Source: Segatella hominis (lineage in GTDB: Bacteria; Bacteroidota; Bacteroidia; Bacteroidales; Bacteroidaceae). Taken from it: a stretch of 64,000 nt of DNA. Both the position numbers and the translations under genes were made by a program. Positions 18,801 through 27,450 of the stretch are shown one piece after another. Each line of letters begins with the position of its first letter. Position 1 is the stretch's first letter. The notes beneath the pieces are model-generated. The model saw only the letters and a program-made list of their open reading frames with translations, did not search any database and was not told the origin of the DNA. The stretch covers positions 167,501-231,500 of the forward strand of contig NZ_CP137559.1 in NCBI RefSeq assembly GCF_019249725.2, in the 5' to 3' direction.

Positions 18801-20915
18801 CAATCCATAATCGCCGTAATCATCATTAGAACTATCCTTGCCATAACAGACGTACACAGTATGCGTTCCTACTGTAGCTACAATGTCTGTTATGGATAAC
18901 TCTACTCCGTTTCCGCTTACCGCACGAGATGAACCTGAATAACCTGGTTTTGACGGAACAACGCTTGCGTCAATTTCTGACAAAAAGATGTAATCATAAT
19001 TTATCTCACTGAAAGCTTTGAGTACAAACTTAACAGCCTGATTCGCTTTCGTTGTAGTGAATGTTACCAAGCACGAGCTTGTAGAGCTGGCTGCCGTGGT
19101 AGGAGATTTCTTCCACGTGTAGCCGCCATCATTGTAATCCGTCCATGATGAGTCGTTATAGCTTACATTCTTTACGCCATCCGCTGAAGGGATTGTCAAT
19201 GACCAACCGTTGTCCAAGTTGTTCTTATCCGCCGATGTAGGAAGCGTAGGCTTATCTTCGGAACGGATATAAGCAGGGACAATGCCGTTGCCGCTTAATC
19301 CATCCTCTCCCTTGTCGCCTTTTTCGGCAAAGAAGAAAATGCTTGACGCAACAACTTTTCCATTTGTATCAATGAGTTTTACAGACAGATTCTTCTTGCC
19401 CTCAATCATACCAGCAAAGGCATTGCTAATATCAATATACGGGTAGCACCGATTCAGCACATCAGACATAGCACCATTTTCAACTCCGTCAACATAAACC
19501 ATAACTCTTCCCTTGAAGCCGATTTTTTCAATCGTACCGCTTGTAATATTTGAGCCTACAGCTTTCGTAAATGTGACGTACAAGAGCTGAGACGTAACCC
19601 CATTGGCAGACCCATTAACAACGGAAAACTGGACGCTATACGACACAGCATCATCACCCTTCTCACCTTTCTCGCCTTTACCTCCGCTCATCTCCTTGCG
19701 CCAATAGGTGTTCCCGTCCGTAGGCTCGTCGGTGGTGGATTTTCCTTTTTCCGCAATGCAGGTCCACAAGGCGTTGGCATGTGAAACTTGGTCGTAATAA
19801 TGATATTCCGTACCTTTCACCCATGGACCCATGAAGTGCACAAACGTTATAGGGGTGCCAGATGCTGTGCGAATCTCAAAGTGTTCGGTGGTAAATATGA
19901 CTTTTTGAGGCGATAGTATGAACACCTCGTTGTCTGTGGCGTGCTTGTAGTCAACAATGCCAGTGAGGGCTACGATGCGAGGCGAGCCGGAGCCGGTAGC
20001 CTCGAGCATGAGTACATTGGTACGTTCGGTGTAGTCGATATCCTCATTTTCGGTAAGCCTGTGTCCGTCCATTACAATCGTGTCCCCCGAAGCCGGGACG
20101 CCACTGTTTTTATCGCAATCGTCTTTGGACAGGACAACCCAGGCGAACTTCTGCCCCTCGTAAAGTTCACGAATCTGTTCATTACCATCCTTGTCTATAT
20201 ATTTTTCCGTGATAGCGACATTTTCCTCGCTCACCTGCGTAACCAGTCTCCAGTAGTATTGGTTACTAACGTTCTGATAAATGCCCTCCTCAATGTCAAA
20301 AGTTTGGCAGAGGGCTTGGTCTCCCACCACCCATCCATTTTGGGTTGCCATAGTGCCATCGTCTTTAAGTATATAGCACTTATATCCGACAACCGTCTCG
20401 CCATCCTCAGAGTAAACCTTCTCCACATGCTGGATCTTGGAGGAAGCACCACTGAGATATACGTTGCCCCCGATGGCGTATTTTTTACGGGTTTCGAGGG
20501 TATTGATAACCATACGCCCCCATACGATCAGGTCAGAGATGGAAAGTGTATATTTGCCCGACGTAGGATTGCGCTTCAGGGCGAAGCCATTCTGTAGCAT
20601 TTCGTCGAAGTCGCGCGAATGCGCACTATCGATGACGAGATTGCCGTCTTTATCGAACGAATACGAACCGTCTGATCCAAAACTTGCACCACCCTTCAGT
20701 TGTGCGAGCTGATTGGACATAAGACCTTTAACGAAGGTTATGAAGCCTTGTGCGATATCGTCGTGTACGGATGAGAGTTTGCCGTCCCCGGCAGAGGAAG
20801 CAAAGTCCAACATCGACAAAAAAGCGTTTCCTATGCGCCTTGCCGTGTTGGCATGCTTTGTTCGCTCGTCCCTGATGCCTTCGAACATCTTGATGAGTGT
20901 ATCTTTGTTTGCCAT
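15894..20915 (-). CDS. Large tail fibre / host-interaction protein
   Basis: 1,673 aa from the ATG at 20915 (MANKDTLIKMFEGIRDERT), preferred over an in-frame upstream start. The N-terminus is helical with a virion-attachment look. A middle part carries collagen-like Gly-X-Y runs in two places (SGGKGEKGEKGDD, and NGTNGKDGTDGKDGTDGED). Further on are two carbohydrate-binding-like beta segments (ending in GTPHYCGAFWDGSQ and KYWVHWRPSDSSHKYV), and a trimerisation-like end (VYIVPPKGDTIYWGG). The collagen-like stretches and length mark an elongated fibre. It lies just before the DGR target gene and probably carries it. Confidence 0.8.
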   Translation of the reverse strand: MANKDTLIKMFEGIRDERTKHANTARRIGNAFLSMLDFASSAGDGKLSSVHDDIAQGFITFVKGLMSNQLAQLKGGASFGSDGSYSFDKDGNLVIDSAHSRDFDEMLQNGFALKRNPTSGKYTLSISDLIVWGRMVINTLETRKKYAIGGNVYLSGASSKIQHVEKVYSEDGETVVGYKCYILKDDGTMATQNGWVVGDQALCQTFDIEEGIYQNVSNQYYWRLVTQVSEENVAITEKYIDKDGNEQIRELYEGQKFAWVVLSKDDCDKNSGVPASGDTIVMDGHRLTENEDIDYTERTNVLMLEATGSGSPRIVALTGIVDYKHATDNEVFILSPQKVIFTTEHFEIRTASGTPITFVHFMGPWVKGTEYHYYDQVSHANALWTCIAEKGKSTTDEPTDGNTYWRKEMSGGKGEKGEKGDDAVSYSVQFSVVNGSANGVTSQLLYVTFTKAVGSNITSGTIEKIGFKGRVMVYVDGVENGAMSDVLNRCYPYIDISNAFAGMIEGKKNLSVKLIDTNGKVVASSIFFFAEKGDKGEDGLSGNGIVPAYIRSEDKPTLPTSADKNNLDNGWSLTIPSADGVKNVSYNDSSWTDYNDGGYTWKKSPTTAASSTSSCLVTFTTTKANQAVKFVLKAFSEINYDYIFLSEIDASVVPSKPGYSGSSRAVSGNGVELSITDIVATVGTHTVYVCYGKDSSNDDYGDYGLFRIENIAGIPLWQSNGKEVFVREDSGATKSEIESWSEPFKVTGENGTNGKDGTDGKDGTDGEDAYRVEVSPATLVFDTDDNGFVDSATLSGKYATVTVYKGNQKISANNLSLPSNHETKKSTNVEGDISNVDGEARITISSIGTETISEDVMVSKSSGQISFPIDVFGERSTLVWATVNVQVNVAKFTGSVVVNNKSYKIQFDELSKNAATKDELEDATSKFEQTAREISLSVSEKIIDRRNLLIGSAFLRDDNNRILNYAASIEINSGYQGTNCAKIIDDTDGTPHYCGAFWDGSQGGKSVKITKGKKYVISCYCKTNDTNGIFCLEALYTDKQTNAQRMGGPKYLTNSSFRCKSANKWELFVAIIDTTDAEYDYIAFNFFEYNNGNYGRIEAWICRPMVEEGDTYNGWTLSTEDYDYVGGNMLDNTLSLDKSGTLYDVNGSLTPAGFGESTSIYKSFSYVLKGTVNSFSQLPSSGNVYGDTYCVRNTEICYRYNGSEFESVGNDYYYNVLEWRKLESGGFVPFGLEANKDYVFSFMAKGTGKLTAYFYSPETDVFVESSLGETATRVDGAANFQLTSDWKKYWVHWRPSDSSHKYVLLRLNRTIQSSEGDAPITNCYIAQPKLEAGAVVTEYTERKSDLVDKASLKAAGIEITSDQVTLYGNKVQVKTPKANPSEGYDEAAMFQNGKLNAKFINAGDVVAKGINAQVITATKLNVTGDSKIGIWSIKKDDNWGDIMQAECTEYSGATVVTGIQYCPLFVRGGSPNTAYFRVGASCTEFSYQSTLNYFNAVWFGDAARIVCKGSVNNVNLPTNYDYNTQYEPVQYIYSEQSKQESPALAINVIAKGFSGTPTAIQTNGAIRGALAPNTEIISDTQQISNGVGIVICTNPSDMTLTLPANPVDGQTLIIIQGNDKRVYIVPPKGDTIYWGGQTRYDTGNRFYSGTIGQFTILVFIRGAWQLQFMNYRP

Positions 20916-20931
20916 AATAATCAGGTTAGAA

Positions 20932-21390
20932 TCATATTTTAGAACCAAACATCTGCTTGAAAATGTCTGCCATCAATCCTAAGTATTCCTCACCATAAAA
21001 CATACCCTCCATATCGTTGAGTTTCATGATTGAGGCATAATATTTTTTATTGAACCATGGTTTGCGCTGACGAGGCTCGCCCAAATGGTGCTTAGCACGG
21101 TATTCAGGATCGAGAAAATGAAGGTCGCCAGGGTTGCCATGGTAATAGCCATTGCCTGTGCCAGCCTCTTGATAGAGACCGTAGAGCAGGAATTTGTGGG
21201 CTATCATGCGAGAAGAACCACCGTAAGAAGTAGTTTGCACACTGTTGAAGAGGGCACCGGTATGCCGGATGCGATAGTGCATGAGTTTTTCTTTCCAGAT
21301 GTTGACCATCTCTTCTGCCCATCCCTTCTCATAGGCGTAGATGTCTGCTTGTGAGACAGGACGCTTGATGTCATTCGTTCCATTCCTCAT
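20932..21390 (-). CDS. Minor tail / head-tail joining protein candidate
   Basis: 152 aa. The segment HTGALFNSVQTTSYG followed by KFLLYGLYQEAGTGNGYY recalls the HK97-gp10-like family (RTGALRRSI ... EFGT), small proteins at the head-tail joint. It overlaps the preceding gene by 20 bp and is followed by the fibre gene. The match is weak and based on pattern only. Confidence 0.5.
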   Translation of the reverse strand: MRNGTNDIKRPVSQADIYAYEKGWAEEMVNIWKEKLMHYRIRHTGALFNSVQTTSYGGSSRMIAHKFLLYGLYQEAGTGNGYYHGNPGDLHFLDPEYRAKHHLGEPRQRKPWFNKKYYASIMKLNDMEGMFYGEEYLGLMADIFKQMFGSKI

Positions 21391-21901
21391 AGTTGAACTC
21401 CAGGTTTAATGGCTCACTCACGTCAAGATGGAACTCAACGCCTGTGAGACCGTTGATGAAATAGGCACCTATCTCACGGCTGTCTATCTGGTCGCTGAGC
21501 ATATAGGTGTATTCTTTGAATTGCCAGTCGTACTTATCGATGACGATTTTGCTCAGAAACTGGCGGAAGATCTTGCGGCATGTGTTGAGCTTCTCCTGTC
21601 GGTCATTCATGTCAAACTCTTTGTAGCGCATGAGAATCCACACAGTATAAGTGATGACCTTGCGGTAACTACCGTCACCATTGACGGCCACGTTGCCCTC
21701 GTTGGTGTCATCGATGACCACAAAGTTTTTACTCTTAGCCATGTTTTGCAGCATACCCTCGAAGGAGAGCGGGCTGCTGCAGGTGGTAGGCATGAACCCC
21801 AACTCTGAGGTAAGCTTGTTGTGCTTAGTGAGATCTCTGAAGTAAGAGAACGCATCAAAGCCCACCTGTACAGAAGGGGTGTTTATCTCTGTCTTAATCA
21901 T
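21371..21901 (-). CDS. Tail-completion (terminator) protein candidate
   Basis: 176 aa, no signal peptide. Segments FVVIDDTNEGNVAVNGDG and ITYTVWILMRYKEFDMNDR give alternating beta strands and helices like tail-terminator proteins that cap the tube. It starts 4 bp within the previous gene and overlaps the next by 20 bp, so the three genes form one tightly coupled unit between portal and fibre. The assignment is from position and size, not from a firm family match. Confidence 0.45.
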   Translation of the reverse strand: MIKTEINTPSVQVGFDAFSYFRDLTKHNKLTSELGFMPTTCSSPLSFEGMLQNMAKSKNFVVIDDTNEGNVAVNGDGSYRKVITYTVWILMRYKEFDMNDRQEKLNTCRKIFRQFLSKIVIDKYDWQFKEYTYMLSDQIDSREIGAYFINGLTGVEFHLDVSEPLNLEFNYEEWNE

Positions 21902-22692
21902 GATTTTTTCAGTTTATCGTTTAACTCCTCGGCCTCACGTGCCTTGGCATCCAACTCGGTGAGCGCACGCCACACATCAGACTTTTCTATTTGTTTCTCC
22001 TTGGTGATGTCACCACCCGTGAGCGCTCGGATCTGCGCATTCATAGCCTCCGTCATATCATAGTCGCCTTCTTCAGACGCAGGTTTGAAGAGGTGTGGAA
22101 AAGATTTTGAAAAGTTATCTTTTATCCACATGAACCACAAGAACACTCCCATGGTCTCGGATGGAGCACATTTGATGGAGTCAGGCTCTTTGCCCTGATC
22201 ATCGAGATATAGCCGGCACGCCATCTCGCATAGCGGCTTGTCGCTCGTCTTATCTGACTTGAGAAACTGCCGAAAATAGTTATCGCAGACGATATAGTTG
22301 ATGAGTGGAAAATCATGCAGCTCGACATCTACTGCCTTGTATGGACCGATGAAGTCAAGCCTGTTGTCTGCACCCTTGCCATCGAAGATGAAGTCGAATG
22401 CCTCGCACAAACTTTGTATCTGCCAAAGCTGAAGGAAGAAGCGCAACTTCTCACCATTCTCCAGCATAGTCTCGCAGAGCCATCCGTCTTTTTTCTCCTT
22501 GAGTACCTTGATACCGCAGAAACGGGCAAAGAGATAGGTGCGCACTTGCCATTCGCTCCAACCTTGTGTGAGCAGGAAGAGCACATAGCGCAGCTGCTCT
22601 TGTGTGAGATCACTCCAGGAGTGAGGAGCGTGGAGTTGTAGGCTGCCGTCAGCCAGCAAAGAAGAAGGTTGTGTCATCAGCTTTGTTTTCAT
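21898..22692 (-). CDS. Conserved phage protein, unknown
   Basis: 264 aa using the ATG at 22692 (MKTKLMTQPSSLLADG); a start five codons later is also possible, and a longer form would overlap its neighbour more. Soluble, with a Trp-rich first half (HSWSDLTQEQLRYVLFLLTQ, FLQLWQIQSLCEAFDF) and a C-terminal helical part rich in Glu/Lys. No motif known to me. It sits between connector-type genes of the head-tail junction, so a neck or tail-assembly role is likely. Overlap with the upstream gene is 44 bp. Confidence 0.55.
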   Translation of the reverse strand: MKTKLMTQPSSLLADGSLQLHAPHSWSDLTQEQLRYVLFLLTQGWSEWQVRTYLFARFCGIKVLKEKKDGWLCETMLENGEKLRFFLQLWQIQSLCEAFDFIFDGKGADNRLDFIGPYKAVDVELHDFPLINYIVCDNYFRQFLKSDKTSDKPLCEMACRLYLDDQGKEPDSIKCAPSETMGVFLWFMWIKDNFSKSFPHLFKPASEEGDYDMTEAMNAQIRALTGGDITKEKQIEKSDVWRALTELDAKAREAEELNDKLKKS

Positions 22693-23491
22693 ACGCTTGC
22701 ATGTGATTGGCCTTGTAGGCGGTTGAGTCTCTATATTTGGCGAAGTCATCGAGATGATCTTCTATGAAACGAAGAAGACTCTCGAATGAGCCATGGGTAT
22801 CTTGTCTGTCTGTGATATCGCCATTTTTTGGCAGGAACAACGCGATGAAATCGAGTATTTTGAGCTTAGCTGCTCGATGATTAATCTCAAATGTAGCCTT
22901 GCGCTCCTCGCTTAGTAACTGGTCAATCAAGTCATCGGAGAGCTGCTTGCGAAGAAAATTCTCTGCAGTATCGATATTTGACCTGAAGGATGCAAGGTCG
23001 TCGAACGTCAGCTTGCGATTGACGTAATAGAACGGGCGCAGCAAGACCGGTGACCAAAAGAAAGACCGTATATTGTCAAGGGCTTGCTCCGTCTCTGCCC
23101 ATCCATCGACACGGCGAAGCTCATTGATTATGTTGTGTCTTGCCATATCACGTCTGTAAGTCAACTCACGCTCCAAGGCATCGACGCGAGCCTGTGAGGC
23201 CGGAGCGATATTATCGTTGTTTACCACCCCGAAGCCATTGTCGGTCATGATGATGTCTTGTGAGTGAAGCCTGTCCAGGAATGTGGCTATCATGACGTAT
23301 CTCTCAATCTGAGTAAACAAGGGTGTGCCCTCCTTGGTGGCCTCGCCCTCACAATCTTGCCCTATAATGTTTGCCACAAGATCATCGTATGTGGTCTCAA
23401 AGTGACCTGTCATCTTATAGAATACATCTTCAGATGCAGTCCCAACGAACGGCAAGACCGTCTCGAATATATTAATGGTAATATCAATCAT
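22649..23491 (-). CDS. Head-tail connector-region protein (DUF6712-like)
   Basis: 280 aa from the ATG at 23491 (MIDITINIFETVLPFVG), 8 bp inside the portal gene. Mostly helical (ERELTYRRDMARHNIINELR; HRAAKLKILDFIALFLPK). It resembles DUF6712 proteins that follow portal genes in Bacteroidota phages, possibly adaptors on the portal ring. The longer in-frame extension upstream has low-complexity, Arg/Ser/Thr-rich translation of the portal gene in another frame and is rejected. Confidence 0.55.
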   Translation of the reverse strand: MIDITINIFETVLPFVGTASEDVFYKMTGHFETTYDDLVANIIGQDCEGEATKEGTPLFTQIERYVMIATFLDRLHSQDIIMTDNGFGVVNNDNIAPASQARVDALERELTYRRDMARHNIINELRRVDGWAETEQALDNIRSFFWSPVLLRPFYYVNRKLTFDDLASFRSNIDTAENFLRKQLSDDLIDQLLSEERKATFEINHRAAKLKILDFIALFLPKNGDITDRQDTHGSFESLLRFIEDHLDDFAKYRDSTAYKANHMQAYENKADDTTFFFAG

Positions 23492-24881
23492 TTTCCTGTG
23501 ATTTTGGGTTGTTTGAAACTTTCTTGGCATCCTTGTTCTCGTCAAGGGTGGTGAGCATGATGAGCGGCACGTCTGGATAGACCTTATCCTCCCAGTGGTT
23601 GAAATAGATGATAACCCAGTGGACAGTCTCCATGAGATCATGGAAGGCTTTCTCTATCGACTGCTTGAGCGTGAAGAGCTCTCGCTTGTCGGATCCTGAG
23701 TTGTTGGTCTGACTCTTGCCAGGAGTAGCACCTACGAGGTTAGGATGGATATTGTCTGCATAACATTGCATATTGTTGCTCTCTGCGATGTCGTCGCTAT
23801 AGTCGCCTCCGTCCTTGGAGGTGTCGATGCGAGTGATCTTGACCATGTTGACCTCCTTGCCGTCTGGGGTAGTGTAATATCCCGCCACCCATAGCTTGCC
23901 GCTGTTCTCGATGCCAGAGATGAAGGACTTGATTTTTTCTTTTTCCTGGAGCTTACGCTTTTTCTGATCTTCTTGATTGGTGATGTGCTCCTCCTTGAAG
24001 ATGCCGCGCCAATAGTCGTTGTGGATTTCCACGAGGTAGGGGATAGCGGCATGGTTTCTGAGCTTCGACATCTTGCCGATGGCGATGAGCCGGGAGATAT
24101 CATACCATTTATCTCTGAAGATAGCACTGTAGTAGGGAACTGGATAGTATTGACACCCGGCAGTAGGGAAACGTGTCACGATGGCGAAAACACGCGCCTT
24201 AGTGCGAGGACCATTGCCGCCTTGCCGTGACTTCACCTGTCCGCTCTGCCCCTTCAGCCCCATGCGCTCTTGCAGGTCGCCAAGTGGGTCGAGCTCGTCG
24301 AGCAATGGGATTGCCTCTATGTTCTCAGGCTCCAGCGCATTGCGCCAATTGGCGTAAAGCACGTATTCGGAGCGACCGTTTTTGCTCTGCGTGAATCTGC
24401 AGTAGCAAGCCTCCTTGTGTCGGACGGCCACGATGCGGTCGCCCTTCTTGTTGAGGATGATAGCCGAGACACAGAAAAAGAAATATTTCATGTCGGTGAT
24501 TTGCTCCAGGAAGAATCTGCTCAGAGAATTGTGCATCTTGAAGAGATTGACATCCTTGTCGTCGCTTGGCAGTTTGGTTTTGATGTCGTTGTATTGGAAT
24601 CCAAGACCGTAGCAGGTGAGCACGTTGAAAAGTTTGTTTTGTGCCATCACGCTGCTCTCTCCGATGCTTTTGATGAGCTGATAGGGTAGAAGGTTGTCAG
24701 CACCAAAGGGAATATAGGTGTAGTCTTTGCCATCGCTTGCCTTGACGGTCATCGTGCCTGTGATGCCGTCATCGTCGAAGATGCCAGAAGACTCCACGAA
24801 ACCGCCCGTCGGGTTGTATGCCTGGTAGCTCATCACATCGCCCATGGTGGCGAAGGTAATGTCTATGTTTTTGTCGTCCAT
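23484..24881 (-). CDS. Portal protein
   Basis: 465 aa. The N-terminal part has the portal-type sequence PFGADNLLPYQLIKSIGES with SSVMAQNKLFNVLTCYGLG soon after, which in this phylum marks the ring protein at the packaging vertex. The stem/crown region follows with ISRLIAIGKMSKLRN and a long charged helix (QEDQKKRKLQEKEKIKSF). The C-terminal LKQSIEKAFHDLMETVHWVI is also typical. It is followed at once by the connector-like gene. Unusually, it lies about 8.6 kb downstream of TerL, with accessory genes between. Confidence 0.85.
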   Translation of the reverse strand: MDDKNIDITFATMGDVMSYQAYNPTGGFVESSGIFDDDGITGTMTVKASDGKDYTYIPFGADNLLPYQLIKSIGESSVMAQNKLFNVLTCYGLGFQYNDIKTKLPSDDKDVNLFKMHNSLSRFFLEQITDMKYFFFCVSAIILNKKGDRIVAVRHKEACYCRFTQSKNGRSEYVLYANWRNALEPENIEAIPLLDELDPLGDLQERMGLKGQSGQVKSRQGGNGPRTKARVFAIVTRFPTAGCQYYPVPYYSAIFRDKWYDISRLIAIGKMSKLRNHAAIPYLVEIHNDYWRGIFKEEHITNQEDQKKRKLQEKEKIKSFISGIENSGKLWVAGYYTTPDGKEVNMVKITRIDTSKDGGDYSDDIAESNNMQCYADNIHPNLVGATPGKSQTNNSGSDKRELFTLKQSIEKAFHDLMETVHWVIIYFNHWEDKVYPDVPLIMLTTLDENKDAKKVSNNPKSQEND

Positions 24882-24883
24882 TG

Positions 24884-25141
24884 CTATAAGTATATTGGGT
24901 GATTATTGTATCTGAAGATGAAAACGTCGCGCACCTTGCGCACCTGGTTGTTGACGGGGTTGCGAAGTCGGTGTGTGCCCTCTCGCCAGTTAGAGGACGT
25001 GACGAGCCAGCCACGGTAGTGGATGATGGATCCGTCGGATGCCTTCCAGCAGTCGATGTCAACAGGCGAGCGGTCGATGCGTGAGATATCGAGCGATCGG
25101 CGAAGCTCGTTGATGTGTATTGCCTTGCTTGTATCAGCCAT
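24884..25141 (-). CDS. Small protein before portal, unknown
   Basis: 85 aa, two bases before the portal start. Basic, without membrane segments; sequence such as HINELRRSLDISRIDRSPVD and WKASDGSIIHYRGWLVTSSN suggests a compact beta domain. Not recognised. Tight spacing and strand make it part of the connector operon. Confidence 0.6.
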   Translation of the reverse strand: MADTSKAIHINELRRSLDISRIDRSPVDIDCWKASDGSIIHYRGWLVTSSNWREGTHRLRNPVNNQVRKVRDVFIFRYNNHPIYL

Positions 25142-25168
25142 ATATGTGAAAACTTTAAGAGTGAAACT

Positions 25169-26227
25169 TTAGTTGAACGTGTCATCGAAGGAATCATCGA
25201 AGATGCGACCTTCGCCCATGCTCTTGAACATCACGTTCTGTATGCGTTGCGCATATTGGTAGGTAAAGGTGAACTCTGGCATGTCGTCAGCCTCGTTGGT
25301 GCGCTCAGCCTTGGAGTCGGTGATGGTGACTTGCTTGTCTTGTGAGTAATCCCGGAAAAGATAGATCTCGTCGGAGCGCAGCAGGTCTTCGGCAAAGTGA
25401 GCCATCGAGGGTGGAAGAATGCCCGTATCGCCCTCGAAGTTGCGGGTCTCCTTGACGGAATAGTTGATTTTCTTGCCGGAGATCACGGCGCTCTTGCGCT
25501 CGAACTCTGGTGAGATCTTCTTTTTACCGAGACAATAGAAGGTCTCCTGGCATCCGAAGCTGTTGGTAAAGAGTAGTACTGGATCTGCCACCGATTTGCC
25601 ATGGTCTATCTGGAATTCCTGCGTGCGCTTGCCTGCGGTCACGGTATAGGCGAAAAGATCACCTTTTTCTTCGTCGTAATACCTGTCCGGCGAAACGTCG
25701 AACGTAGTGATGCCGTTTACCGTGCGCATTGGTGTGCCGTCAGAGAAGGTGTTGGTGTTGACCGTCTGTGTGTCGCTCTTGAAGTATCTGGCCACGACGG
25801 AGGCGCTTGTGCTGTCGGCACCTGCGGCATGCAGGTATTCTCGATGACCGAGACGGGTTAGCTTCGCGCCATCCAGCAGATTCATAAAGAACTGATTGAG
25901 GAACGTAGTTGCCGACATGTCTATATCCACGGTGGCATAGTATGCCGTAATGTCGCCGCTCGACCACGTATCAGTGGAAGAGTCGCCCAAATATTCGGTG
26001 ATGGACACGGAGAATGTAGCGACCACGGTAGAGCGAACTGCATCGGCTACTAGTGTACCGAGGTCATAGATGGTAATCTTGCCGGAGACTGGGTAGTATG
26101 TCTCGCTGAGCAGTTCTTCTCCTGCACAAGTGATGATGACGTTGGCACGCTCGCCGCTGATGCCAAACGTGAAGGTGTCGAGCGCGCTGGTGAAGATAGG
26201 GGAGGGTATAGTATTGGCGTTGATCAT
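25169..26227 (-). CDS. Virion protein of the connector/tail module, unknown family
   Basis: 352 aa, beta-rich and soluble, with no Cys cluster or signal peptide. Features: FTFGISGERANVIITCAGEE, GKITIYDLGTLVADAVRST, and a C-terminal QYAQRIQNVMFKSM followed by an acidic end (FDDSFDDTFN). First gene of the operon that includes portal, connector and tail-completion proteins, with its own candidate promoter and a terminator just before it. Its size and beta content suit a tail or neck structural protein, but I recognise no family. Confidence 0.6.
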   Translation of the reverse strand: MINANTIPSPIFTSALDTFTFGISGERANVIITCAGEELLSETYYPVSGKITIYDLGTLVADAVRSTVVATFSVSITEYLGDSSTDTWSSGDITAYYATVDIDMSATTFLNQFFMNLLDGAKLTRLGHREYLHAAGADSTSASVVARYFKSDTQTVNTNTFSDGTPMRTVNGITTFDVSPDRYYDEEKGDLFAYTVTAGKRTQEFQIDHGKSVADPVLLFTNSFGCQETFYCLGKKKISPEFERKSAVISGKKINYSVKETRNFEGDTGILPPSMAHFAEDLLRSDEIYLFRDYSQDKQVTITDSKAERTNEADDMPEFTFTYQYAQRIQNVMFKSMGEGRIFDDSFDDTFN

Positions 26228-26248
26228 GTCTTATCTTTTTTTTTCGTG

Positions 26249-26256
26249 CAAAGATA
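26249..26256 (-). promoter_or_regulatory. -7 element of the portal/tail operon
   Basis: TATCTTTG on the minus strand, 22 bp before the 352-aa gene and directly behind a terminator. No clear TTTG at the -33 position. Confidence 0.55.
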
Positions 26257-26273
26257 ACAAGGTAGGGGAGAAA

Positions 26274-26310
26274 ATAAAAATACGAGACCGTCATCACGAC
26301 GACCTCGTAT
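26274..26310 (-). terminator. Terminator after the six-gene accessory operon
   Basis: ATACGAG-ACCGTC pairs with GACGA-CCTCGTAT, followed on the minus strand by a T-rich run. It resembles the hairpin at 9003-9040 in sequence and layout. Confidence 0.8.
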
Positions 26311-26369
26311 GTTATCTACTTTCTGGTAGAAAAGTAGTCAATATAGAAAAAAAATGACTGCATTTCTTG

Positions 26370-26681
26370 TTATTCAGGCATGGTATCCTTGATTATCCAG
26401 ACGAGCCTGCCACCCTCGATCTGCATCATCTTATAGCCATGCTCTACCATGTATTCTGTGATGGTAGAGATAGAGGCAGAGACCATCTCTTTGATGGCAT
26501 CCTGTATATCCTTGGAGGAGAGAAAATCAACATGCTGATCATTTAGATCATCACATGGGCCTCTTCCTTCCAAGTAGGCATCAAGGGCCATTGCCACATA
26601 GTCAATCTTTGACTCTCGCTCCAGCGACTGTGGCTTTTGCTCATTATCGTAGGCTGCAAAGCCTATCGGTCGTTTTTTCAT
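26370..26681 (-). CDS. Small accessory protein, unknown
   Basis: 103 aa, last gene of the six-gene operon. N-terminus basic (MKKRPIGFAAYDNEQKPQSL), then acidic helical sequence (DYVAMALDAYLEGRGPCDDLND) and a C-terminal strand ending GRLVWIIKDTMPE. No family recognised. ATGA overlap with the gene before it shows coupled translation. Confidence 0.6.
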   Translation of the reverse strand: MKKRPIGFAAYDNEQKPQSLERESKIDYVAMALDAYLEGRGPCDDLNDQHVDFLSSKDIQDAIKEMVSASISTITEYMVEHGYKMMQIEGGRLVWIIKDTMPE

Positions 26682-26947
26682 GCCTTACCTCCTTTGGCCT
26701 CCAGGGCTACGTTGATGGTTTGGAAGAATTTGCTCATGCGCTTGAATGCGTTGAGCATGAGCAGTACCTTGCCTGCACCCCCGAAGTCCTCGAGGCAGCA
26801 GGTGATCATCTCATCTGAGACGAGCTTCTCCTGTATATAGTCGAGGTTCTCGATGAAGTTGTTGAGTTGTTCAACATTCATCATATCCACGAGCGCATTC
26901 CAGACCTCAGCTGTCATGCGCAGATCGGTAGCATTATTCTCATTCAT
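26678..26947 (-). CDS. Small helical accessory protein, unknown
   Basis: 89 aa, mostly helical (WNALVDMMNVEQLNNFIENL; VLLMLNAFKRMSKFFQTIN), acidic at the start and basic at the end. Overlaps both neighbours by a few bases (8 and 4). No recognised motif. Part of the operon read from the structured leader at 28439-28702. Confidence 0.6.
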   Translation of the reverse strand: MNENNATDLRMTAEVWNALVDMMNVEQLNNFIENLDYIQEKLVSDEMITCCLEDFGGAGKVLLMLNAFKRMSKFFQTINVALEAKGGKA

Positions 26948-27413
26948 CGCTCATTCCTCCTTTCTTGTCTCTGGTCCAGCCTGGGTGCAGGAGACCTTCT
27001 GTTTCTCCCGTGAGTACCCCCCCAGAATCTCTATAGCGCTCGAATATGTTGTGACGCTCGCTCTGTATCTTCTCGTTCTCGATACTCCAAGAGTTCTTGA
27101 GTTTTGCCTTTCCTACGTTGTATCTGCGTCCTGCATCGTTGCGGTCTTTTTTCAGACTGCGAATGTTAAGCTCATACTTCTCTTTGGCTCTCTCATACTC
27201 TTTTCTTGCTTTACGGAGCTCATCATTTTCATGATGCTCCTGTGCGATGATTTTATCCAGGTCTTTATTATATTTATCCCGAACGTCTGCCAATTGCTGA
27301 GCGTAATAAAAGCGGAGCTCATTCAGATTTGCCGTATTCTCTGCCAGAAGTTTATGGAACTCCTCGGTGGTGAGGTTGTTGGTCTCTATGTTATTTGAAT
27401 TATTGTCTTTCAT
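26940..27413 (-). CDS. Coiled-coil accessory protein
   Basis: 157 aa. An Asn-rich start (DNNSNNIETNNL) leads into a long charged coiled-coil (about 20-120; KARKEYERAKEKYELNIRSL). The C-terminal part is Gly-rich (GGVLTGETEGLLHPGWTRDK). No catalytic motif. It could oligomerise or bridge other proteins; nothing in the sequence says which. Confidence 0.6.
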   Translation of the reverse strand: MKDNNSNNIETNNLTTEEFHKLLAENTANLNELRFYYAQQLADVRDKYNKDLDKIIAQEHHENDELRKARKEYERAKEKYELNIRSLKKDRNDAGRRYNVGKAKLKNSWSIENEKIQSERHNIFERYRDSGGVLTGETEGLLHPGWTRDKKGGMSDE

Positions 27414-27450
27414 TTTTTGTCTGTTTAAAAAGTTGTGAATTGTGAATGTC

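Noticed and set aside
15894..20915. Second variable repeat in the large fibre
   Set aside because: I searched its end and middle for the NNNNKTNSN-type stretch and the GTTTTCG end and found neither.
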